Source: UBA7803 sp034522075
Lineage (GTDB): Bacteria > Pseudomonadota > Gammaproteobacteria > Pseudomonadales > Azotimanducaceae
Length of the DNA stretch: 64,000 nucleotides
Direction: 5' to 3'
NCBI GenBank assembly: GCA_034522075.1
Contig: JAXHLO010000035.1
Span: forward strand, 248,001 to 312,000
The notes under the pieces are model-generated. The model had not been told where the DNA came from. It was given only the letters and a program-made list of their open reading frames with translations, and ran no database searches. Made by a program: the position numbers and the translations under genes. How positions within the stretch are numbered: the stretch's first letter is position 1; each line of letters opens with the position of its first letter. This document shows, piece by piece, positions 7,815 to 16,050 of the stretch.

Positions 7815-9548
7815 ATGAACCATTCCACCCCGTTTCTCTGGTTTACCGCGGTTGTGCTGTCCGCTTTCGCTCTCCTGACCGGCTGCTCACAGGAGGCCCC
7901 GGATTCATCCGCCGACACCGCCTCATCGGCACAGACGGCTGAGGCGCTGGACGCGCCGCGGGCCGCCGCCGAAGCCGGCTGGCGGCAGCCCCTGTTCGAG
8001 GGTCTGGGCGATCTGCACATTCCCATAACCACGTCATCACCAACGGCCCAGCAGTATTTCGATCAGGGTCTGAGCCTGGCTTTCGCCTTCAACCATGCCG
8101 CCGCCGATTTCGCCTTCAACGAAGCGGCCCTGCACGACCCGGACTGTGCCATGTGCTACTGGGGCAGTGCGCTGGTCCTGGGGCCCAACGTCAACGCCGC
8201 CATGGACCCGGGCAATGCCGAGCGCGCCTACAGCCTGGCGACTCGCGCCGCCGAACTGGCGGCCGGCACGACGGCAAAAGAGCAGGCACTCACCGCCGCC
8301 CTGGTCGAGCGTTACGCCCCCACAGCACCGGAGGATCGCACGGCACTGGATGAAGCTTACGCCGACGCCATGCGCGCCATTGCTGCCCGCTACCCCGACG
8401 ACCCGGACGTGCAGGCCCTCACCGCCGAGGCCCTGATGGATCTGCACCCCTGGGACTTCTGGCTGGCCGACGGCGAGGAGCGGCCGTGGACGGCGGAGAT
8501 CATCGACACCCTGGAACGGGCCCTGGCTCTCGATGAGAACCACGCCGGCGCCATACACCTCTACATTCACGCCGTGGAGCAATCCAGCGATGCCCACCGC
8601 GCGGAACCCTATGCAGACAAGCTGGCCGACCTGGCCCCGGCTGCTGGCCACCTGGTGCACATGCCGGCGCACATCTACATCCGTGTCGGCCGTTATCACG
8701 ACGCCACCCTGAACAATATGAAAGCCACCGACGCCGATGCCGCATTCGTGCAGGCCTGCCGCTCCAACAGCCCCATCTATCTGGCCGGCTACATTCCCCA
8801 CAACTGGCATTTCGGTTGGATCACGGCTGCCATCGAGGGCTGGAGCGAGCAGGCCTTCCGCATGGCCGAGGGCACTGCCGAGCGCCTGACGCCGGAGCTG
8901 TTGCGGGCGCCGGGCATGGCGGTGGCGCAGCACTTCCTCATGCAGCCCGCCTATGCCCAGGTGCGTTTCGGCGCCTGGGACGACATCCTGCAAAGTCCGG
9001 AGCCCGACGCCGACCTGCTCTATGCCCGGGGCGTGTGGCACTACGCCCGCGGCCGCGCCTTCCTCGGCAAGGGGGACTCGGAGGCCGCCGCGGCTGAAGC
9101 CGACAAGCTGGCGGCCCTGCGCGCCGACCCCGGCATGGCGGACATGACGTTCTTCGAGCGCGGCAGCGGTGATGCGCTGCTGGCCATCGCCGAACTGGTT
9201 CTGCTGGGCGAGATGGACGCCGCCGAAGGCAATCTGGACGAGGCCATCGCCAGGCTGGAAGAGGCCGTGGTCCTGGAAGACGCCCTGCCCTACAACGAGC
9301 CGCCGGACTGGTACTACCCCGCGCGTCACTCACTGGGTGTGCTGCAACTGGCCGCCGGCGATGCCGCCGCAGCCGAGCAGACCTACCGCGAGGATCTGGC
9401 CATCATGCCGGAGAACGGCTGGGCGCTGATCGGTCTGGAGCAGGCGTTGCGGGCCGGGGGCGATGACGAAGCGGCCGACGCGGTTCGCGGGCGCTTCGAA
9501 ACGGCCTGGCAGCATGCCGACATGGAGATATCCGCATCGCGAATCTGA
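7815..9548 (+). CDS. Tetratricopeptide-repeat lipoprotein
   Basis: 577 aa. Exported protein with a type II signal peptide: hydrophobic stretch then lipobox LLTGC with the lipid-modified Cys near residue 24. The body carries TPR-like helical pairs, beginning with FDQGLSLAFAFNHAAADFAFNEA, and a conserved DCAMCYWG segment. It belongs to a widespread proteobacterial family without a known reaction; a scaffold role at a membrane is inferred. AAGGGA precedes the ATG at 7815; the frame is open upstream but lacks a start signal. The ABM-domain gene follows after 35 bases. Confidence 0.8.
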   Translation: MNHSTPFLWFTAVVLSAFALLTGCSQEAPDSSADTASSAQTAEALDAPRAAAEAGWRQPLFEGLGDLHIPITTSSPTAQQYFDQGLSLAFAFNHAAADFAFNEAALHDPDCAMCYWGSALVLGPNVNAAMDPGNAERAYSLATRAAELAAGTTAKEQALTAALVERYAPTAPEDRTALDEAYADAMRAIAARYPDDPDVQALTAEALMDLHPWDFWLADGEERPWTAEIIDTLERALALDENHAGAIHLYIHAVEQSSDAHRAEPYADKLADLAPAAGHLVHMPAHIYIRVGRYHDATLNNMKATDADAAFVQACRSNSPIYLAGYIPHNWHFGWITAAIEGWSEQAFRMAEGTAERLTPELLRAPGMAVAQHFLMQPAYAQVRFGAWDDILQSPEPDADLLYARGVWHYARGRAFLGKGDSEAAAAEADKLAALRADPGMADMTFFERGSGDALLAIAELVLLGEMDAAEGNLDEAIARLEEAVVLEDALPYNEPPDWYYPARHSLGVLQLAAGDAAAAEQTYREDLAIMPENGWALIGLEQALRAGGDDEAADAVRGRFETAWQHADMEISASRI

Positions 9549-9583
9549 ACGCCCAAGGCGCACTCAACAGACCAGGAGAACGT

Positions 9584-9955
9584 GTGATTCGATTCAGTAG
9601 GATATGGTTACTGGCCGGGCTGCTCGCCAGTTCCCCGGTGTGGGCATTCGAATGCTCGGACGACGAAGTGGGCTACATCGCCACCTTCAAAGTGAAGGAG
9701 GGCAAGGAGGCCGAGTTCGAGGACCTGGTGGTGGACCTCACCGACAAGGTGCGCGAGCGTGAACCAGGCGTGGTCTTCTATGCCCCCTATCGCGACGAAG
9801 AAGCTGGCGTCTATCACTTCATGGAACGCTACGAAGACGCCGCGGCGCGGGAAGCGCACGCCAAAGCCGACGACATCCGCGCCATCTTCGGCCAGGTAAT
9901 GCCCTTGCTGCGCGAGCCGCTCGACGTACGGCGAGTCAGTGCCCTGTGTCCGTAG
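9584..9955 (+). CDS. Exported antibiotic-biosynthesis-monooxygenase (ABM) domain protein
   Basis: 123 aa with GTG start and AGGAG upstream. A Sec signal peptide ends near VWAFE (residue about 22). The remainder is one ferredoxin-like ABM domain (GYIATFKVKEGKEAEFEDLV ... GVVFYAPYRD ... YHFMERYED). Periplasmic location is inferred; such domains act as small oxygenases, heme or quinol-related enzymes, or simple dimer modules. It probably shares an operon with the TPR lipoprotein and overlaps the convergent FAH-family gene by 20 bases. Confidence 0.75.
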   Translation: MIRFSRIWLLAGLLASSPVWAFECSDDEVGYIATFKVKEGKEAEFEDLVVDLTDKVREREPGVVFYAPYRDEEAGVYHFMERYEDAAAREAHAKADDIRAIFGQVMPLLREPLDVRRVSALCP

Positions 9956-10958
9956 CCGCCGCCACCCGCTGATCGATGGCGCCAAAGATGCTCTGACCGG
10001 CCCGGTCGCGCATTTCCATGCGTACCCGGTCGCCGAAACGCATGAACGGCGTTTGCGGCTCGCCGCGGCGCAGGGTTTCCAGGGTACGCAGCTCCGCGAT
10101 ACACGAATAACCCAGCCCGCCGTCGGCGATGGCGCTGCCGTGGTCGGTGCCCTGCCGGTTGGACACGGTACCGGAGCCGATGATGGTCCCGGCGCCCAGG
10201 TTGCGGGTCCGGCAGGCATGGGTGATGAGGTCGGCGAAACTGAAAGTCATGTCTTCCCCGGCTTCCGGCCGGCCGAACGGTTCTCCGTTATAGAAGGTGA
10301 GCAGCGGCAGGTGCACGCGGCCGTCGCGCCAAGCCTCGCCGAGTTCGTCCGGGGTGGCGGCCACCGGTGAGAAGCTGGTGGCCGGCTTCGACTGATAGAA
10401 ACCGAAGCCCTTCTCCAACTCGCCGGGGATGAGCCCGCGCAGCGAGACGTCGTTGGCCAGCAGCACCAGCTTGACGTGCTGCAAGGCTTCCTCCGCCGGC
10501 GTGCCCATGGGCACGTCGTCGGTGATCACCGCCACCTCGCCTTCGAAATCGATACCCCAGGCTTCGGACCCCAGCCGCACGTCGTCGCGGGGGCCGATGA
10601 AGTCATCGGAGCCGCCCTGGTAGATCAGCGGTTCCTGCCAGAAGGATTCCGGCATGGCAGCGCCGCGGGCGCGCCGCACCAGCTCCACATGGTTGACGTA
10701 GGCACTGCCGTCGGCCCACTGGAAAGCGCGGGGTAATGGCGCAGCGCAGGCGGCTTCTTCGAAACGCACCGCACCGGCTGCCGAACCGGCTTCGAGCTGT
10801 TCAGCGACGGCCTGCAGACGCAGCCGCACCTCGGACCAGCCGTCCAGCGCCTGCTGCAGCGTGGCCGCAACGTCCTGCACCACGACGGCCCAGCGCAGAT
10901 CCCGGGAGACCACCGCCAGGCGGCCGTCCCGCCCGCCTTTGAGGCTCGCCAGTTTCAT
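9936..10958 (-). CDS. Fumarylacetoacetate hydrolase family protein
   Basis: 340 aa. The FAH fold cleaves carbon-carbon bonds of acylpyruvates; in this operon fumarylacetoacetate, the last intermediate of tyrosine catabolism, is the likely substrate. Seen: YVNHVELVRRARG, GIDFEGEVAVI with the metal-binding acidic residues, NDVSLRG, FYQSKPATSFSP and GAGTIIGSGTVSNRQG, in the usual order. The ATG overlaps the stop of the VOC gene by four bases, making it the third coupled gene after hppD and VOC. Confidence 0.85.
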   Translation of the reverse strand: MKLASLKGGRDGRLAVVSRDLRWAVVVQDVAATLQQALDGWSEVRLRLQAVAEQLEAGSAAGAVRFEEAACAAPLPRAFQWADGSAYVNHVELVRRARGAAMPESFWQEPLIYQGGSDDFIGPRDDVRLGSEAWGIDFEGEVAVITDDVPMGTPAEEALQHVKLVLLANDVSLRGLIPGELEKGFGFYQSKPATSFSPVAATPDELGEAWRDGRVHLPLLTFYNGEPFGRPEAGEDMTFSFADLITHACRTRNLGAGTIIGSGTVSNRQGTDHGSAIADGGLGYSCIAELRTLETLRRGEPQTPFMRFGDRVRMEMRDRAGQSIFGAIDQRVAAATDTGH

Positions 10959-11500
10959 GTGTCGCTGCCGGACATCTCCCGTTCATGCAGCCAGGCGGCA
11001 TGCTGCGGGGCCCGCTTGGTGCGGCTCCATTCCTCGAGCATGGCCGGGGCGACCTCGTGCAGGCGCCGCATGTCTTCCTCGGAACCGGTATTGGCGGCCA
11101 GTTCCACCCGATGGCCGTTGGGGTCGAAGAAGTAGATGGATTCGAAGATGCCATGGTTCACTGGGCCCACCACTTCCAGACCGGCCTGCTCCGCCTTGGC
11201 CTTCGCTGCGTTGAGCGCATCCATGGATTCCACCTCGAAGGCGATGTGCTGAACCCATTCTGGAGTATTTGCGTCCCGCCCCATGGGCGGCGAATTCGGC
11301 AGCTCGAAGAAGGCCAGCACGTTGCCCATGCCGGCATCGAGAAACACGTGCATGTACGGGTCCGGCTCTTTGGTGGACGGCACGCGGTCTTCGGCGATGG
11401 CCAGCACGAAATCCATGCCCAGCAGGTTCTGATAGAACTCCACCGTCTCCTTGGCATCGTTGCAGCGGTAGGCCACATGGTGAATGCGTTTCAGGTTCAT
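10955..11500 (-). CDS. VOC-superfamily protein encoded between hppD and the FAH gene
   Basis: 181 aa. Two beta-alpha-beta-beta-beta modules of the vicinal-oxygen-chelate fold. Candidate metal ligands are His7/8 in RIHHVAY, the His in VQHIAFEV and the Glu in GHRVELAAN, compatible with a 2-His-1-Glu site. The reaction is not established: glyoxalase, isomerase or ring-cleaving dioxygenase are possible. Both ends overlap neighbours by ATGA (hppD upstream, FAH downstream), so a role in tyrosine breakdown is strongly suggested by context. Confidence 0.75.
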   Translation of the reverse strand: MNLKRIHHVAYRCNDAKETVEFYQNLLGMDFVLAIAEDRVPSTKEPDPYMHVFLDAGMGNVLAFFELPNSPPMGRDANTPEWVQHIAFEVESMDALNAAKAKAEQAGLEVVGPVNHGIFESIYFFDPNGHRVELAANTGSEEDMRRLHEVAPAMLEEWSRTKRAPQHAAWLHEREMSGSDT

Positions 11501-12600
11501 GACGTCCCTCCCAGTACCCCGCGGCGCATCTGGTCGCGTTCCATGGATTCGAACAGCGCCTGGAAATTGCCCTCGCCGAAGCCCTGGTCGCGTTTGCGCT
11601 GAATGAACTCGAAGAAAATCGGGCCGATCAGCGTTTCCGAAAAGATCTGCAGCAGCAGCCTGGGTTCACCATCTTCAGTGCCTGTGGTGTCGCCGTCCAT
11701 GAGGATACCGCGGCGCTTCAATTCGTTCACCGGCTCGCCGTGACCCGGCAGACGCTCTTCGAGCATTTCGTAATAGGTGTCCGGCGGCGGGACCATGAAC
11801 GGCACGCCGCGGCCGTGCAGCTCGTCCCACGTGGCGATCAGATCGTCGCAGTGGAAGGCGATGTGCTGAATGCCCTCGCCGTTGTAGGCCATGAGGAATT
11901 CCTCGATCTGGCCGTTGCCGCCGGCCTCTTCGTTGAGCGGAATACGGATCTTGCCGTCCGGCGCGGACATGGCCCGGGAGGTCAGTCCGGTCTGCTGGCC
12001 GCGGATGTCGAAGTGACGGATCTCGCGGAAATTGAACAGCTTCTCGTAGAACCGGGCCCAGTGATCCATGCGCCCGCGGTAAACGTTGTGGGTCAGGTGA
12101 TCGATCACCTGCAGGCCGCACCCGCGCGGGCGCAGTTCCACGCCGTCGAGATATTGGAAGTCGATGTCGTAGATCGTGGCGCCATCGGCGATGGTGTGGC
12201 CGTCCGCATAGCGGTCGATGAGATACAGCGGCGCCCCGCCGATGCCCTTGATGGCGGGCAGGCGCAGCTCCATGGGCCCGGTGGGAATGTCGATGGGCTG
12301 TGCACCCATTTGCAGCGCCCGTTCATAGGCTCGATGGGCATCCCGGACCCGGAAAGCCATGCCGCAGGCGGAGGGGCCGTGCTCCTCGGCGTAATAATCG
12401 GCCAGGCTGCGCGGCTCATAGTTGACCACGAAATTGATGTCGTTCTGCCGCCACAGGTGGACGTCCTTGGAGCGGTGCCGGGCCACGTTGACGAACCCCA
12501 GCATCTCGAACACGGGCTCGAGGGCACCCCGTTCCGGTGCGGCAAACTCGACGAACTCGAAGCCGTCGAGACCCAGGGGATTGTCCGGTTGCTCGGTCAT
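11497..12600 (-). CDS. hppD: 4-Hydroxyphenylpyruvate dioxygenase
   Basis: 367 aa. Converts 4-hydroxyphenylpyruvate plus O2 to homogentisate and CO2 in the cytoplasm. Two VOC halves; the iron ligands are His168 (VIDHLTHNV), His246 (QHIAFHCDD) and Glu331 (GPIFFEFIQRK). The C-terminal FGEGNFQALFESMERDQ is diagnostic. First gene of a three-gene coupled operon, divergent from an lrp-type regulator with a palindromic site between them. Confidence 0.96.
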   Translation of the reverse strand: MTEQPDNPLGLDGFEFVEFAAPERGALEPVFEMLGFVNVARHRSKDVHLWRQNDINFVVNYEPRSLADYYAEEHGPSACGMAFRVRDAHRAYERALQMGAQPIDIPTGPMELRLPAIKGIGGAPLYLIDRYADGHTIADGATIYDIDFQYLDGVELRPRGCGLQVIDHLTHNVYRGRMDHWARFYEKLFNFREIRHFDIRGQQTGLTSRAMSAPDGKIRIPLNEEAGGNGQIEEFLMAYNGEGIQHIAFHCDDLIATWDELHGRGVPFMVPPPDTYYEMLEERLPGHGEPVNELKRRGILMDGDTTGTEDGEPRLLLQIFSETLIGPIFFEFIQRKRDQGFGEGNFQALFESMERDQMRRGVLGGTS

Positions 12601-12703
12601 GGTCGTGCCTCGTTGCAGATTCTCGGACCCATCATGGTAGGCCCAGGCCAGCGCAGGAGTTCGCCTATTTCAGGCTCTGAGACCGCGGCTTTTGATGTGT
12701 CAT

Positions 12704-12727
12704 GCTAATAAATCAGATATTATTAGC
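12704..12727. promoter_or_regulatory. Inverted repeat in the hppD-lrp divergent promoter region
   Basis: Perfect 8-base arms GCTAATAA (12704-12711) and TTATTAGC (12720-12727) around an 8-base spacer. The element is strongly A+T rich in a G+C-rich genome and overlaps a possible -10 (TATTAT, 12718-12723). Lrp/AsnC proteins bind palindromes of this size next to their own genes, so it is a candidate operator controlling lrp and hppD together. Confidence 0.65.
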
Positions 12728-12752
12728 AGATTCCTGCCAACTTGGACCAATC

Positions 12753-13211
12753 ATGGAACTGGACACCACGGAACGGCAGATTCTCCGTCTGCTGCAGCAC
12801 GACGGCCGCATGTCCAACGTGGACCTGGCGCACGAGGTGGGCCTGTCGGAATCGCCGTGCCTGCGCCGGGTCAAGCAACTGGAAAAATCCGGCCTGATCA
12901 CCGGCTATGCAGCCACGGTCGACCAGCGCCTGCTGGGCCTGGAAGTCACCGCCTTCGTGCTGGTGAGCATGGAAAAACAGCCCGATGCCGCGACCCAGGC
13001 GTTCATTGCCGCGGTGGCGGCGGAAGATCACATCGTCGAGTGCTACGCCACCAGCGGTTCCCACGATTACCTGATGAAAGTGGTGGCCCGCAGCATCGGT
13101 CACTTCTCGGAGCTGTGCATGCAGCGCATCCTGAAGTTCCCCGGGGTCATGCATGTGGAGTCGAGCTTCAGCCTGCAGGAGATCAAGCACAGCCGGGCTC
13201 TGCCGGCCTGA
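12753..13211 (+). CDS. Lrp/AsnC family transcriptional regulator
   Basis: 152 aa. N-terminal winged helix-turn-helix (TTERQILRLLQHDGRMSNVD ... LSESPCLRRVKQLEKSGLI) and a C-terminal RAM ligand-binding domain (VLVSMEKQPD ... GSHDYLMKVV). ATG 12753 starts the HTH directly; the in-frame ATG at 12702 would put the operator inside the coding region and is rejected. Divergent from hppD; the ligand is probably an aromatic amino acid, by context only. Confidence 0.88.
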   Translation: MELDTTERQILRLLQHDGRMSNVDLAHEVGLSESPCLRRVKQLEKSGLITGYAATVDQRLLGLEVTAFVLVSMEKQPDAATQAFIAAVAAEDHIVECYATSGSHDYLMKVVARSIGHFSELCMQRILKFPGVMHVESSFSLQEIKHSRALPA

Positions 13212-13239
13212 CGCAGCCGCCGGACATCCGCAGCGGCCG

Positions 13240-14472
13240 TCAACGCGAGCGTTTCACCGCGCGATCCACCCAGATGGATTCCGTGGCCGGGTTGTAGCGG
13301 GCGTAGAACGGCCGCGACAGGGTTCGGCAATAATCCTGCATGCGCGCCTTGGCGTCCTGCAGCGATTCCGCCACGAAGTAGGCGGGCTGGTATTCGGTAA
13401 TGGGAAATTCACGCTCCGCTGCTACCCGCGGCTCCCAGGCTTCGAGATCGGGATAGTGGTCGACGCCGCCGGCGGGACGCTGCGGCGCGCAGGCATATTC
13501 CAGCTCACCGAAGCTCGACAGCAGCCCGGCCCCATAGGCCTTCAGCTCACCGCCTTCGCGCAGCAGACCGAACTCCACCGCGAACCAGTAGCAGCGCGCC
13601 AGCCGTTCGATCTCTGCATCGCTGGCGCCGAGGCTGGCCAGGCCGATTTCCTGCGACAGGTCGGCAAACGCCGGATCGGCGAACATGGGCGCGTGGCCGA
13701 TGAGCTCGTGCACCACGTCGGGCTCGGGGGTGTACAGGGGCGCGGAGTGATGACGCAGATACTGGGTAGAGAAGAACACGCGGTATGCCAGGCCGTTGAG
13801 AAAGTCCCGCGAGCCCAGCAATCCTGCCACCGGACGCAACCGGAAGCCGGTGCGCTGGCGCAGAAAATCGCTGACCGCAGCCACCTGAGGCACGCTGTCC
13901 TCGGCATAGCCGCACTCCCGGGCCATGACGTCGAACACGCGCCGGTACTCGGCGCAGGCGTAGCGTGCGTGCAGGTCCTCCAGGCGCCGGTACACCTCGC
14001 CCCAGGTGGCCACCTCCTCGGGGGTGTATGCCACCTGCGGAATGGGCTCGCCGTGATGATAGCCGCGCGCCAGCTCGTCGATCATGGCGCGGCGTTCGCG
14101 ATAGCGGCGGTCGTGGAAACCCGGATGATCCGACTGCAGGTCGCTGCCCGCTTCCAGGGTGTGATTGGCGATGCGGTCCAGCTCCGCCACATGGCGCGGA
14201 AACCAGGGCACCTTGCGCTCGTCGAGCACCAGCAGCTTCAACGTGCTGCGCTCGAGATCGGCGATGACCCCTTCGATAGCCGGCTGACCGCGCCGGCCTT
14301 CACAATCCACATAGAAGTCGAAGCGTCCCCCATGGGCCGGCCGCGATTCGATATGGGTCAGGTTCACGCCATGGGTGGAGAAGTGATGCAGCACGTCCTC
14401 CAGTGCGCCGGGACGATCATCGAGTTCGATGAGCAGGGACACCCGGCTGCTGTGCGGTGCGGAACGATTCAT
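13240..14472 (-). CDS. phhA: Phenylalanine 4-monooxygenase with N-terminal ACT domain
   Basis: 410 aa. Hydroxylates phenylalanine to tyrosine with tetrahydrobiopterin and non-heme iron. Residues about 10-85 form an ACT regulatory domain (VSLLIELDDRPGALEDVL); the catalytic domain holds the iron ligands His255, His260 (VHELIGHAPMF) and Glu300 (WFAVEFGLL), plus SQEIGLASLGA. Length and layout match animal PheOH rather than the about 260-300 aa single-domain bacterial enzyme. The start is the ATG at 14472; the frame runs on to 14682 but without homology. Downstream of the chorismate mutase fusion gene by 34 bases. Tryptophan hydroxylase activity cannot be excluded. Confidence 0.9.
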   Translation of the reverse strand: MNRSAPHSSRVSLLIELDDRPGALEDVLHHFSTHGVNLTHIESRPAHGGRFDFYVDCEGRRGQPAIEGVIADLERSTLKLLVLDERKVPWFPRHVAELDRIANHTLEAGSDLQSDHPGFHDRRYRERRAMIDELARGYHHGEPIPQVAYTPEEVATWGEVYRRLEDLHARYACAEYRRVFDVMARECGYAEDSVPQVAAVSDFLRQRTGFRLRPVAGLLGSRDFLNGLAYRVFFSTQYLRHHSAPLYTPEPDVVHELIGHAPMFADPAFADLSQEIGLASLGASDAEIERLARCYWFAVEFGLLREGGELKAYGAGLLSSFGELEYACAPQRPAGGVDHYPDLEAWEPRVAAEREFPITEYQPAYFVAESLQDAKARMQDYCRTLSRPFYARYNPATESIWVDRAVKRSR

Positions 14473-14506
14473 AACGAGTCTGACACTCCCAGTGGACGCG
14501 GGTTCG

Positions 14507-15769
14507 TCAGCGTGGCCGCGGTTCGACCCCGTGATCGCGGAACACCCGGGCCACGGTACCATCGGCCAGCGCCAGATCCAGCCAGGTTGCCACAAACGCC
14601 TGCCAGACCGGATCCTGGGGCAGCAGGTAGGCCTTTTCCTGATACGTAAGGTTATCGTCCATGGCCGCACACAACCGGGCATAGCGCCCGGCCTGCAACT
14701 CCACCTCTACCCGGTCGGTGATCATGACGTCCGCCCGGCCCGCGGCGATCTCGTCGAAGATCGTGCGGTTATCCGCGTGCAGGCGCTTTTCCGCCCGGTG
14801 GATGTGCAGATCGACGAAACGTTCGTTGGTGCCGCCCGGATTCACCACCACCGTGACGCCCGGCTGGTCGATGGCATCCAGTGAATCGAAATCGGCAACG
14901 CGGTCGCAGCGGGCGATGGCCGTCTTGCCGCCCACATAGTACGGCGGAGAAAGGAAAGCCTGGCGCTGCCGTTGCAGCGTACGGGAGATACCGCTCATGC
15001 CGATATCGAAGCGGCCGGCAGCGAGATCGGCCATGAGGTCCGGCCACGACGTGGCCACGAACCGCGCCTGCACACCCAGCGCCGTGGCCAGATCGCGTCC
15101 CAGATCGATGTCGATGCCCGTCGGCACGGCGTCGGATTCCCGGCGATACGAAAACGGCGCGTAGTCGCCGGTCGTACCGATGCGCAGCACGCCGCTGTTG
15201 AGGACCTGCGCCAACCGGTGGGGATAGCGCTCGAGCCGGTCCAGCGCGTCGAACAGCGCGTCTCGATTTTGCCGATCGAGCCCCGGCACCATCACTGCAT
15301 CGGCGAACGCGGCCGCGTGCAACGGCTCTCGAATGTCTGCTGCGGCCGCCACGATGGCATCACCCAGGCGCAGCAACTCCGGACGCAGCTCATGTTCGAG
15401 ATCCGGCGCGTCGGGCGGTGCGGCGCCATCGCGCCAGACGTCGAACCAGTGGCGCTGAATGGCTTTGGCTGCTTCGATCTGGGCGGCGAACAGGCGCCGG
15501 CTGCTGGTTGTGGTCAGACCGTGCTGCAAGGCTTCCGCCACAGCCCTGTCGAGCACCACGGCTTCGCGGTCCTGATCCTCGATGGCAAGCCCGTGATGCC
15601 ACTTGTAGGCGGCAACGTCTTTCATGAGCTGCAGCCGGGCATCGACCAGGCCGTACAGATCGAGTGCTGCTCCAGCGGCCAGGGTTGGAGCCGAACACAG
15701 CAGGATGAGGATCACGGCAACCCTCGGACCGGCTCGCTTTCGGGTCACCAACAGGGGTATTCGTGCCAC
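14507..15769 (-). CDS. Periplasmic chorismate mutase - cyclohexadienyl dehydratase fusion (AroQ-gamma/PheC)
   Basis: 420 aa. Signal peptide at residues 1-34 (basic start, VAVILILLCSAPTLAAGA). Residues about 36-180 look like a secreted AroQ-gamma chorismate mutase (LYGLVDARLQLMKDVAAYKW ... FAAQIEAAKAIQRHW). Residues about 190-415 form a solute-binding-protein-like cyclohexadienyl dehydratase (VLRIGTTGDYAPFSY, GIDIDLGRDLATALG, FDIGMSGISRTLQRQ). Together they would convert chorismate to prephenate and on to phenylpyruvate in the periplasm. An amino-acid binding protein is the alternative for the second half, but the mutase partner argues for PheC. Same strand as phhA and just upstream of it. Confidence 0.8.
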   Translation of the reverse strand: MARIPLLVTRKRAGPRVAVILILLCSAPTLAAGAALDLYGLVDARLQLMKDVAAYKWHHGLAIEDQDREAVVLDRAVAEALQHGLTTTSSRRLFAAQIEAAKAIQRHWFDVWRDGAAPPDAPDLEHELRPELLRLGDAIVAAAADIREPLHAAAFADAVMVPGLDRQNRDALFDALDRLERYPHRLAQVLNSGVLRIGTTGDYAPFSYRRESDAVPTGIDIDLGRDLATALGVQARFVATSWPDLMADLAAGRFDIGMSGISRTLQRQRQAFLSPPYYVGGKTAIARCDRVADFDSLDAIDQPGVTVVVNPGGTNERFVDLHIHRAEKRLHADNRTIFDEIAAGRADVMITDRVEVELQAGRYARLCAAMDDNLTYQEKAYLLPQDPVWQAFVATWLDLALADGTVARVFRDHGVEPRPR

Positions 15770-15922
15770 GGATTCTGCTCCTGTTTTCGGGCTCCGGCAT
15801 TCTACCGGCTAATTCAGACGGCGTACCTGCGCTGTCCGTCGCAGGCGGCCGCAAGGGCCTGCTGCGGATTCGTCCAGCATGTTTTATTGTCCGGTCAGGC
15901 GGTTCCTCCGCCTCACCCGGCG

Positions 15923-15951
15923 TTGACATGCACCCTGCGGACGTTTACAAC
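15923..15951 (+). promoter_or_regulatory. Sigma-70 type promoter of the TonB-dependent receptor
   Basis: TTGACA (15923-15928), 17-base spacer, TACAAC (15946-15951): a perfect -35 and a 4/6 -10. It lies in the 281-base gap 15770-16050 between divergent genes, about 95 bases before the receptor ATG. No other element is visible in the gap. Confidence 0.6.
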
Positions 15952-16050
15952 GCTCTCCAGGGGAGCGGTTCAACCATAGAACCAACGGAGATGCAGGGCG
16001 GTTTTGCCCCCCAGCGCCGCAGTCGTGTTTCCGTACAGGGGAGGAGTCAG

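Noticed and set aside
12702..12752. Upstream start for the Lrp regulator
   Set aside because: Would place the 12704-12727 inverted repeat within the coding sequence and adds residues without homology.
15770..16050. Coding sequence in the gap before the TonB receptor
   Set aside because: The in-frame extension from 15763 lacks homology, and a promoter and a strong ribosome site lie inside it.
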